Positions 1 to 5,223 of a stretch of DNA of 10,584 nucleotides are shown here, one piece after another. The stretch is from DASUFE01 sp036274675. Its GTDB lineage: Bacteria; Pseudomonadota; Gammaproteobacteria; HTCC5015. Position 1 is the stretch's first letter, and the number at the start of each line of letters is the position of its first letter. The notes below the pieces were generated by a model. That model ran no database searches, was not told where the DNA came from, and saw only the letters and a list, made by a program, of their open reading frames with translations. The DNA is taken from assembly GCA_036274675.1 (NCBI GenBank), contig DASUFE010000023.1:1-10584 (forward strand), given 5' to 3'. Both the position numbers and the translations under genes were made by a program.

Positions 1-488
1 TGCATCAAGTGCGTCTTGCCCAATCCAACACCACCGTAGATGAACAGCGGGTTATAAGCCCCACCCGAATTCCTGCCGACCTGCATCGAGGCCGCGCGCG
101 CGAGCTGATTGGATTTGCCTTCAACAAAATTATCGAAAGTGAAATTCGGATTAAGGTTATTACGTATGGCCGGCAGTTCGGGGTTAGTGACCGATGGTTC
201 GGTCAGTGAAGATTTGGGCATCGAATTGACGTTCGATACCAGCTCATGACCGCCGATTTCAATTACAACCTGATTTTTGTCGACTCCCTGCAACTGCTGG
301 ACCAATTGGCCGATGCGGTCGTAAAAATTGTCCTTCACCCAGTCCAGAACAAAGCGGTTCGGCGCGAACAAGCGCAGTGTTCCGTTATCGATTTCAGCCT
401 GCAAGGGACGAATCCAGGTGTTGAGCTGTTGTTCGGACAGCTCGGCCTCCAGTTTTTCCAGACAGCGAGACCAAAGGGTTGCGGCCAA
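1..488 (-). CDS. dnaA: Chromosomal replication initiator DnaA, N-terminal part (runs off the window)
   Basis: DnaA is the AAA+ ATPase that binds DnaA boxes at oriC, opens the duplex and loads helicase. The minus strand encodes 162 residues before the window ends. Domain I (about 1-80) begins MAATLWSRCLEKLEAEL and contains NTWIRPLQAE (23-32) and LFAPNRFVLDWV (40-51), both typical of the family. A short linker (about 80-112) follows. The AAA+ domain then starts with NFTFDNFVEGKSNQLARAA and reaches Walker A, GGVGLGKTH (152-160). No ATG lies between the upstream in-frame stop (TAA) and the conserved domain. I therefore choose the TTG at 486-488, which has a GGGAG Shine-Dalgarno sequence 7 nt upstream and gives the usual N-terminus. 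The gene is divergent from rpmH, and a DnaA box about 80 bp upstream suggests autoregulation. The missing C-terminal part is due to the window edge, not to a truncation. Confidence 0.97.
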   Translation of the reverse strand, partial: MAATLWSRCLEKLEAELSEQQLNTWIRPLQAEIDNGTLRLFAPNRFVLDWVKDNFYDRIGQLVQQLQGVDKNQVVIEIGGHELVSNVNSMPKSSLTEPSVTNPELPAIRNNLNPNFTFDNFVEGKSNQLARAASMQVGRNSGGAYNPLFIYGGVGLGKTHLM

Positions 489-567
489 AGTGAAGCTCCC
501 AAAGCAGTGATGGCTTTAACAGAAAAAAGTGTTCAGGGGGCGAGTAGTCTAAACCGGTTGCCCAGAC

Positions 568-576
568 TTATCCACA
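568..576 (+). promoter_or_regulatory. DnaA box, perfect consensus TTATCCACA
   Basis: The 9-mer TTATCCACA matches the high-affinity E. coli R1-type DnaA box exactly. It lies 79 bp upstream of the dnaA start codon and about 40 bp upstream of the rpmH promoter -35 box. That position suits DnaA autoregulation, origin function or both. No second box with fewer than three mismatches was found in the intergenic region by eye. Confidence 0.85.
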
Positions 577-618
577 TCTAAAACCCTGCATTCCGGAACA
601 GCCCGGCCAGGCGAATGG

Positions 619-647
619 TTGACAGTCCGGAATTTAACCAGTATGTT
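619..647 (+). promoter_or_regulatory. Sigma70-type promoter for rpmH-rnpA
   Basis: A perfect -35 box TTGACA (619-624) is followed after exactly 17 bp by TATGTT (642-647), a 4/6 match to the -10 box. The expected transcription start is near 654, giving a leader of about 60 nt before rpmH at 714. A strong promoter suits a ribosomal protein operon. It probably also feeds rnpA, yidD and yidC, because no terminator is visible between them. Confidence 0.75.
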
Positions 648-680
648 CCGCGATCCTCATTCCGGCCTACGGCGCAGGAT

Positions 681-694
681 TGATTTGCAAATCA
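681..694. repeat. Perfect 14-bp palindrome in the rpmH leader
   Basis: TGATTTGCAAATCA is identical to its own reverse complement. It overlaps a direct repeat of CAGGATT (675-681 and 693-699). It lies between the predicted rpmH transcription start and the rpmH start codon. With no loop it makes a poor RNA hairpin, so a dimeric DNA-binding protein site is the more natural reading. No regulator can be named from the sequence. Confidence 0.6.
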
Positions 695-713
695 GGATTT
701 CAGGTAACGACCA

Positions 714-848
714 ATGAAACAGACGTATCAGCCCAGCAAACTGCATCGCGCCCGTACGCACGGCTTCCGCGCCCGCATGAAAACCCGTGGCGGCAGGGCC
801 GTACTGAGCTCAAGACGCGCCAAGGGCCGCGCCAAAATTTGCCCCTAA
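714..848 (+). CDS. rpmH: 50S ribosomal protein L34
   Basis: L34 is a small basic protein of the large ribosomal subunit. The 44-residue product begins MKQTYQPSKLHRARTHGFRAR and continues MKTRGGRAVLSSRRAKGRA. The QPS, RTHGFRARM and RRAKGRA blocks are the family hallmarks, and 44-46 residues is the usual length. The C-terminus KICP differs from the common KRL-type ending and includes a cysteine. The start is the ATG after a weak AGG (702-704), 9 nt upstream. It is the first gene of the rightward cluster, with rnpA starting 37 bp downstream, as in most bacteria. The only uncertainty is the exact leader structure. Confidence 0.96.
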   Translation: MKQTYQPSKLHRARTHGFRARMKTRGGRAVLSSRRAKGRAKICP

Positions 849-885
849 GACAGAACCGCAGGCGCGCTCCCGCGACAAACGGTCG

Positions 886-1242
886 ATGAGCGCATCTTTA
901 CCCAAAGCAAACCGGGTCGTCGATAAAAAGGATTTTGAGCGTGTATTCAGCGAGGCCGAACGGATAGTCACGAACATCCTGGTCCTGTTGTACCGTAACA
1001 ATTCGCTGACTTATTGCCGACTCGGCCTGGCGATTTCCAAAAAGCACGTGGCCAAAGCCGTCGAACGCAATCGCATCAAGCGCCAGATCCGCGAGTTCTT
1101 CCGTCACCATAAAGACAAGTGCCAGGGCCTGGATATCGTGCTGGTATCGCGTCCCGCTACCGGCAAGGCCGATAACCGGATATTGCTGCGCAGCCTCGAG
1201 GAGTTGTGGCGCAAACTGGGGGCTCGTCGATGCGCGGCCTGA
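886..1242 (+). CDS. rnpA: Ribonuclease P protein component (C5)
   Basis: RnpA binds the catalytic RNase P RNA and helps position the 5' leader of precursor tRNA. The 118-residue basic protein has the expected length. The N-terminal part contains LPKANRVVDKKDFERVF, which matches the usual opening (R-x4-DF-x-V-F). The RNR signature, VERNRIKRQIREFFR, lies at about 59-73, followed by LDIVLVSRP (82-90). The C-terminus overlaps the start of yidD by 13 nt, a common arrangement. No strong Shine-Dalgarno sequence precedes the ATG at 886, so translation may be partly coupled to rpmH, 37 bp upstream. The RNase P RNA gene (rnpB) is not in this window. Confidence 0.97.
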   Translation: MSASLPKANRVVDKKDFERVFSEAERIVTNILVLLYRNNSLTYCRLGLAISKKHVAKAVERNRIKRQIREFFRHHKDKCQGLDIVLVSRPATGKADNRILLRSLEELWRKLGARRCAA

Positions 1243-1487
1243 TTCTGCTGCTGATAAAGATCTACCGCTGGCTGCTCAGCCCGGTACTTCCCCCGCAGTG
1301 TCGCTTTACCCCGAGCTGTTCAGAATACGCGGAGCTCGCGATTGAGCGACATGGCGTACTGCGCGGAATGTACTTGAGTGCGCGACGGGTATTAAAATGC
1401 CATCCTTTTCACGCCGGGGGCTACGATCCCGTGCCGGAACAGGAATCAATATCCAATAAAAACCACAGGTGTGGTACTCATGATTGA
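1230..1487 (+). CDS. yidD: Membrane protein insertion efficiency factor YidD
   Basis: YidD is a small membrane-associated protein that assists YidC-dependent insertion. The 85-residue product starts MRGLILLLIKIYRWLLSPV, an amphipathic or hydrophobic N-terminal helix. It then shows the family core CRFTPSCSEYA (24-34) and CHPFHAGGYDPVP (57-69), with the three conserved cysteines C24, C30 and C57. I choose the ATG at 1230 over the in-frame GTG at 1206 for two reasons: GGGGG lies about 7 nt upstream, and the family normally begins at this hydrophobic segment. The gene overlaps rnpA by 13 nt and yidC by 8 nt, which implies translational coupling. The last 15 residues are a non-conserved tail. Confidence 0.95.
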   Translation: MRGLILLLIKIYRWLLSPVLPPQCRFTPSCSEYAELAIERHGVLRGMYLSARRVLKCHPFHAGGYDPVPEQESISNKNHRCGTHD

Positions 1488-3132
1488 TAGCCGATTTTTT
1501 TCCTACATGTTGCTTGCGTTTATTCTGCTGCTGCTTTATCAGGCATGGCAGCGGGATTACGGCGTACACCCTCCCGTCGCCGCAACATCACAATCTATCG
1601 ACGAACGCACGGCCATAAACGATGTGCCCGCCGCGGATATTGCGGCCGGCGGATCTCAGCCCGAACTCGCCTCTGTTCCTGAAGATGCTGCGGCTGCGCA
1701 TCAAAGCAGCATTACCGTCGCTACTGATGTACTTGCCGTGGAGATCGACCTGCAAGGCGGCACCCTGAGCCGCGCGGATTTACTGGCCTATCCCGTGGAT
1801 CTCGCGAAACCTGACCAGCCGGTGCGCCTCTTGACGGACGAACCGGAGCACTTCCACGTAGCCCAGTCCGGACTGCTTGCGGGCAAGGGGCGGGCGCCGG
1901 ACCACCATGCGCTATATACCGCGGAACGCCGGGAATACACTCTGGCGGACGGCGCCCAAAAGCTGGATGTTGATCTGCAGTGGCAGAATGGTGAAGGCGT
2001 TACTGTACACAAGATTTTTCATTTCACCGCGGGCAGTTACCTGGTTGATGTGCATTATGTCGTGGAGAACGCCTCTTCCACGGTCTGGCGCGGCCGCCTT
2101 TATAGCCAGTTGCAGCGAGCACACTCGGAGCAGCGCAGCCGTCTGGGCCTCAACACTTACACCGGCGGCGTCATTTACACGCCCGAGAAGCATTACGAAA
2201 AAATCAGTTTCGAAACCATGAGCAAGGAAGCGCTCGAGCGTGAAGCCAAGGGTGGCTGGCTGGCGATGATTCAGCACTATTTTCTGGCTGCATGGATTCC
2301 GGATGCGGAAAGCGTTAATACCTTTTATACCCGCACGGTGGAGACTTCCGTCGGCCGGCGCTATGTGTTGGGCATGAGTTCGGCGGTAGCCGAAGCACCG
2401 CCCGCCGGCAAAGTCGAATTTCATGACCGCCTGTTCGTAGGCCCCAAAATCCAGCAGATAATGGAAAAGATCGCCACCGGCCTTGAACTGACGGTGGATT
2501 ACGGTTTTCTCACCATTATCGCAAAGCCGCTGTTCTATCTGTTGCGGCTTATCCACGGCTGGGTAAGCAACTGGGGCTTTGCGATCATCCTGCTGACGCT
2601 GCTGATCAAGCTCCTGTTTTACAAGCTGTCGGAAATGAGTTACCGCTCAATGGCGAAAATGCGGCGCGTACAGCCGAAAATGGTGGCCATACGCGAGCGT
2701 TATGCCGAAGACCGGCAGCGCCAGGGCCAGGCGATGATGGAGCTCTATCGCAAGGAGAAGATCAATCCGCTCGGCGGCTGCCTGCCGATGCTGATCCAGA
2801 TTCCGGTATTCCTCGCGCTGTACTGGATGTTGATGGAGAGCGTCGAGCTGAGACAGGCGCCCTTCATTCTGTGGATTCAGGACCTGTCGATCAAGGATCC
2901 GTACTACGTATTGCCGGTGATATACGGCATCAGCCTGTATTTCCAGCAAAAGCTGAATCCTGCGCCGCTGGATCCGGTGCAGGCGAAGGTGTTCACAATG
3001 CTGCCCTATATTTTCACCGTTATGTTCGCTTTTTTCCCGGCAGGACTGGTCTTGTACTGGGTGGTTAACAACACGCTGACCATCGTGCAGCAGTGGGTAA
3101 TCACCAGGCACGTACTGCGCGACGAAAAATAG
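1480..3132 (+). CDS. yidC: Membrane protein insertase YidC (Oxa1 family)
   Basis: YidC inserts and folds inner-membrane proteins, alone or with SecYEG; F0 subunits of ATP synthase are classic clients. The product is 550 residues, close to the 540-560 usual in gammaproteobacteria. TM1 is at about 5-22, a large periplasmic P1 domain spans about 50-335, and the insertase core follows from about 345. The groove-facing basic residue is K377 (Arg in E. coli; Lys is common elsewhere). The cytoplasmic C1 loop carries SMAKMRRVQPKM (390-401) and KEKINPLGG (425-433). The stretches ESVELRQAPF and FPAGLVLYWVVNN are diagnostic. I choose the ATG at 1480, with AGGTG 8 nt upstream, over the GTG at 1471. It overlaps the yidD stop and probably shares its transcript. 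Confidence 0.97.
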   Translation: MIDSRFFSYMLLAFILLLLYQAWQRDYGVHPPVAATSQSIDERTAINDVPAADIAAGGSQPELASVPEDAAAAHQSSITVATDVLAVEIDLQGGTLSRADLLAYPVDLAKPDQPVRLLTDEPEHFHVAQSGLLAGKGRAPDHHALYTAERREYTLADGAQKLDVDLQWQNGEGVTVHKIFHFTAGSYLVDVHYVVENASSTVWRGRLYSQLQRAHSEQRSRLGLNTYTGGVIYTPEKHYEKISFETMSKEALEREAKGGWLAMIQHYFLAAWIPDAESVNTFYTRTVETSVGRRYVLGMSSAVAEAPPAGKVEFHDRLFVGPKIQQIMEKIATGLELTVDYGFLTIIAKPLFYLLRLIHGWVSNWGFAIILLTLLIKLLFYKLSEMSYRSMAKMRRVQPKMVAIRERYAEDRQRQGQAMMELYRKEKINPLGGCLPMLIQIPVFLALYWMLMESVELRQAPFILWIQDLSIKDPYYVLPVIYGISLYFQQKLNPAPLDPVQAKVFTMLPYIFTVMFAFFPAGLVLYWVVNNTLTIVQQWVITRHVLRDEK

Positions 3133-3171
3133 GATTCGGGACCCCGCTTGGAGAGGCCTGGAAGCGGCGCC

Positions 3172-4527
3172 ATGGATAAGACATCCGCCGATACCATTGC
3201 CGCGATCGCCACTCCGCCGGGCAAAGGCGGCATCGGCATCGTGCGGGTTTCCGGTCCGCAGGTTCCATCCCTGATCGAGCGCTATTTCGGGCGCCCGCTG
3301 CCGTCCCGGCAGGCGGAGCTCCGGCCGTTTCGCGACCGCGGGGGCGAAATCCTCGATCGCGGCATCGCTATCTTTTTCGAAGCTCCCCATTCCTACACCG
3401 GTGAGCACGTGCTCGAACTGCAGGCTCATGGCGGGCCGGTAGTGTTGTCGCTGTTGTTGCGATACATGCTGGAGCTGGGCGCGCGTCCCGCGCGGCCGGG
3501 CGAATTCACGGAGCGGGCTTTTCTCAATGACAAGATGGACCTGGCGCAAGCCGAGGCAGTGATCGACCTGATCGACAGCAGCTCGGAGCAGGCGGCCCGC
3601 GCGGCCGCGCGCAGTCTGCAAGGCGCGTTCTCCCACACCGTACTGCAGCTGAAAGAAAAGCTGATCCGTCTCAGAATGCATATCGAAGCGGCGCTGGATT
3701 TCCCGGAGGAGGAAATCGATTTTCTGGCGGACGCGGAGCTCGCCGGCCGTATGCGCGAATTGCAGCTTCAGCTAACCGAGGTAAGCCGATCGCTGCGCGT
3801 GGGCCGACTGTTGAAAGAGGGCCTGAGCGTGCTGATACTCGGGCGGCCCAATGCCGGCAAGAGCAGCCTGCTGAATCGTCTCGCCGGGCGCGAGGCGGCA
3901 ATCGTCACGGAAATCGCCGGCACGACCCGCGATGTCCTGCGCGAACATATCCATATAGAAGGCGTGCCCTTGCATATCATCGATACCGCCGGGCTGCGCG
4001 ACAGCGCGGATCCGGTCGAGCGCGAAGGCGTCCGCAGGGCATGGGCGGAGGTCGAACAGGCCGATCATGTGCTGTTGATCGTCGATGACCGCACCGGGGT
4101 CAGTCCCGAAGAGGAGAAAATCATCCAGGCGCTGCCGTCAGACAAGCCTTTCGATTTGATCCGCAACAAAATTGACTTGAGCGGCCGCGAGCCTTTCGTC
4201 GAAACAATCGACGTGCAACGTAAGACGCTGGGGTTATCCGCAAAAACGGGGGCAGGTATCGAGCTTTTGCTGGCACACCTCAAGCAACATATCGGCGCCG
4301 GCCAGACATTGGAAAACATCGTAACCGCCCGGCAGCGGCATATAGACGCCATCGCGGAGGTTGAACGGCATGTAAGCCTCGCGGCTGACCAGCTCAAAGC
4401 GCGTCAAGGCGAGCTGGCGGCTGAAGAGCTCATGCTGGCACAGCAGACGCTCGGCGCCATAATCGGGGAATTTCACAGCGACGATCTGCTGGGCGAGATT
4501 TTCTCCAGTTTCTGCATAGGCAAATAG
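3172..4527 (+). CDS. mnmE: tRNA uridine-5-carboxymethylaminomethyl(34) synthesis GTPase MnmE
   Basis: MnmE is a potassium-dependent GTPase. Together with MnmG it installs the cmnm5 group on wobble uridine 34 of several tRNAs, using methylene-tetrahydrofolate. The product is 451 residues, very near the E. coli length of 454. The N-terminal folate-binding domain begins DTIAAIATPPGKGGIGIVR (7-25). The inserted G domain has GRPNAGKS (224-231), AGTTRD (249-254), DTAG (271-274), NKID (332-335) and SAK (356-358). The C-terminus ends with the catalytic C448-I-G-K. The ATG at 3172 has GGA 9-12 nt upstream, and the upstream in-frame TTG (3148) would add non-family residues. It follows yidC by 39 bp with no evident terminator, so it may be co-transcribed. 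Confidence 0.97.
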   Translation: MDKTSADTIAAIATPPGKGGIGIVRVSGPQVPSLIERYFGRPLPSRQAELRPFRDRGGEILDRGIAIFFEAPHSYTGEHVLELQAHGGPVVLSLLLRYMLELGARPARPGEFTERAFLNDKMDLAQAEAVIDLIDSSSEQAARAAARSLQGAFSHTVLQLKEKLIRLRMHIEAALDFPEEEIDFLADAELAGRMRELQLQLTEVSRSLRVGRLLKEGLSVLILGRPNAGKSSLLNRLAGREAAIVTEIAGTTRDVLREHIHIEGVPLHIIDTAGLRDSADPVEREGVRRAWAEVEQADHVLLIVDDRTGVSPEEEKIIQALPSDKPFDLIRNKIDLSGREPFVETIDVQRKTLGLSAKTGAGIELLLAHLKQHIGAGQTLENIVTARQRHIDAIAEVERHVSLAADQLKARQGELAAEELMLAQQTLGAIIGEFHSDDLLGEIFSSFCIGK

Positions 4528-4583
4528 TCAAGCCCTAAAACCAAAGCTTGAACAAGGTCACGAATTGCCCCTGTATAGTCCCC

Positions 4584-4589
4584 TATAAT
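4584..4589 (+). promoter_or_regulatory. Candidate -10 box for the TPR gene
   Basis: A perfect TATAAT lies 34 bp upstream of the TPR start codon, in the 96-bp gap after mnmE. It is the second unit of a 10-bp near-repeat (TATAGTCCCC, then TATAATCCC). No good -35 box sits at 16-18 bp. TTGAAC (4548-4553) is better placed for the upstream TATAGT (4574-4579), though with a 20-bp spacer. A start near 4597 would leave a leader of about 27 nt. Confidence 0.4.
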
Positions 4590-4623
4590 CCCTGAGCACC
4601 TAATTTATGCATGCCCCACGACC

Positions 4624-5127
4624 ATGAAAAAGTATCTAAAGTCCTTGAGCTTAGCCTTCCTCGCTGCGGTACTGTCCAATTCCGCCGTCGCCGACCAGAG
4701 TTATAGCTATAACAATCCGTCCCTCAATGAGAATTTCCGCAACGGCAGCACTCTGGTCGAATACGAGATGTACGAAGAGGCCATCCGGTACCTGAAGCAG
4801 GCGGAAATCGAGGAACCCAAGAACGCGGACACCAAAAACCTCATTGCTTACAGTTATCGTAAACTCGGGCAATACCGACTGGCGTACCAGTACTATCAAC
4901 AGGCGTTACAACTCAACCCCAAACATCGGGGTGCGCACGAATACCTGGGCGAGCTTTACGTTAACATCAAGCGCCTCGACAAAGCGCAGCAAGAGTTGGC
5001 CGTGCTGGAAAAGCTTTGCTCTACGTCCTGCCCGGAATATAAGAAGCTGCAGAAAGCGATCGATGAGTATAAAGCTTCCGCGGCCAAGGGCAGTCCCGAA
5101 CCCGATCTCTCCATGGCGGTCGATTAA
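4624..5127 (+). CDS. Exported tetratricopeptide repeat protein, function unknown
   Basis: The 167-residue product starts with a clear Sec signal peptide: positive MKKYLK, a hydrophobic core, and a likely signal peptidase I site after AVA (residue 23). The mature protein is almost entirely helical, with about three TPR units (roughly 35-68, 69-102 and 103-136). The middle unit is the clearest, with AYSYRKLGQYRLAYQYYQQAL followed by NP. After the repeats comes CSTSCPEY, with C132 and C136 in a CxxxC spacing that could form a disulfide in the periplasm. Related small exported TPR proteins with a C-x(n)-C-x-E-Y ending followed by a helix exist in other proteobacteria, without a defined role. No Shine-Dalgarno sequence is visible before the ATG. 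It probably acts as a periplasmic scaffold. Its place between mnmE and mnmG does not by itself imply a role in tRNA modification. Confidence 0.85.
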   Translation: MKKYLKSLSLAFLAAVLSNSAVADQSYSYNNPSLNENFRNGSTLVEYEMYEEAIRYLKQAEIEEPKNADTKNLIAYSYRKLGQYRLAYQYYQQALQLNPKHRGAHEYLGELYVNIKRLDKAQQELAVLEKLCSTSCPEYKKLQKAIDEYKASAAKGSPEPDLSMAVD

Positions 5128-5139
5128 ATCCCCGCCTCC

Positions 5140-5164
5140 AGCCCCAAATCGGCTGATTTGGGCT
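5140..5164 (+). repeat. Inverted repeat downstream of the TPR gene, possible terminator
   Basis: AGCCCCAAATC (5140-5150) pairs with GATTTGGGCT (5155-5164) across a GGCT loop, with one bulged C. This gives a stable 10-bp hairpin 13 nt after the TPR stop codon. It is followed by AAAAT rather than a T-run, so it lacks the hallmark of an intrinsic terminator. It may instead protect the 3' end of the mRNA. Its right arm overlaps TAAAAT (5164-5169), which could be a -10 box for mnmG, though no good -35 box is present. Confidence 0.5.
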
Positions 5165-5186
5165 AAAATCCGCGCAGATTCATTTC

Positions 5187-5209
5187 AAGGTTTCGATAGC
5201 CGGAACCTT
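5187..5209 (+). promoter_or_regulatory. Hairpin in the mnmG leader
   Basis: AAGGTTTC (5187-5194) pairs with GGAACCTT (5202-5209) through 7 Watson-Crick pairs and one T-G pair, across a 7-nt loop. It ends 14 nt before the mnmG ATG. The region holds no Shine-Dalgarno sequence near that start, and the only AGG-like motif is inside the hairpin stem. This makes a translational control element conceivable, but that is inference. Confidence 0.4.
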
Positions 5210-5223
5210 AGCTATTTGTCTTT

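Larger units (their letters stand above)
489..713. other. Divergent dnaA-rpmH intergenic region, possible oriC or dnaA control region
   Basis: This 225-bp gap separates leftward dnaA from rightward rpmH. In Pseudomonas the same interval serves as oriC, but it is longer there and carries several DnaA boxes. Here I find only one consensus box (568-576), the rpmH promoter and a palindrome. I see no cluster of boxes and no clear AT-rich unwinding element. It is certainly a control region. Whether it is the replication origin is open; the dnaA-dnaN gap outside the window is the obvious alternative. I found no convincing promoter for dnaA on the minus strand. Confidence 0.45.

Noticed and set aside
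1471..1479. GTG start for yidC, three codons upstream
   Set aside because: It overlaps the AGGTG ribosome site itself, whereas ATG 1480 has that site at good spacing.
2602..2640. Lysine instead of E. coli R366 in the YidC groove as a possible defect
   Set aside because: Lysine at this position is common in other proteobacterial YidC proteins and keeps the positive charge.
3403..3414. Palindrome GAGCACGTGCTC as a possible parS
   Set aside because: It has only the CACGTG core and not the GTTTC/GAAAC arms. It lies inside mnmE, where it encodes the conserved GEHVLEL stretch.
2647..3681. Minus-strand open frame (344 codons) across the yidC end and mnmE start
   Set aside because: It covers two well-recognised genes in the opposite direction and has no recognisable protein features.
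4528..4551. TCAAGC/GCTTGA inverted repeat after mnmE as a terminator
   Set aside because: The stem is only 6 bp with a 12-nt loop and there is no T-run after it.
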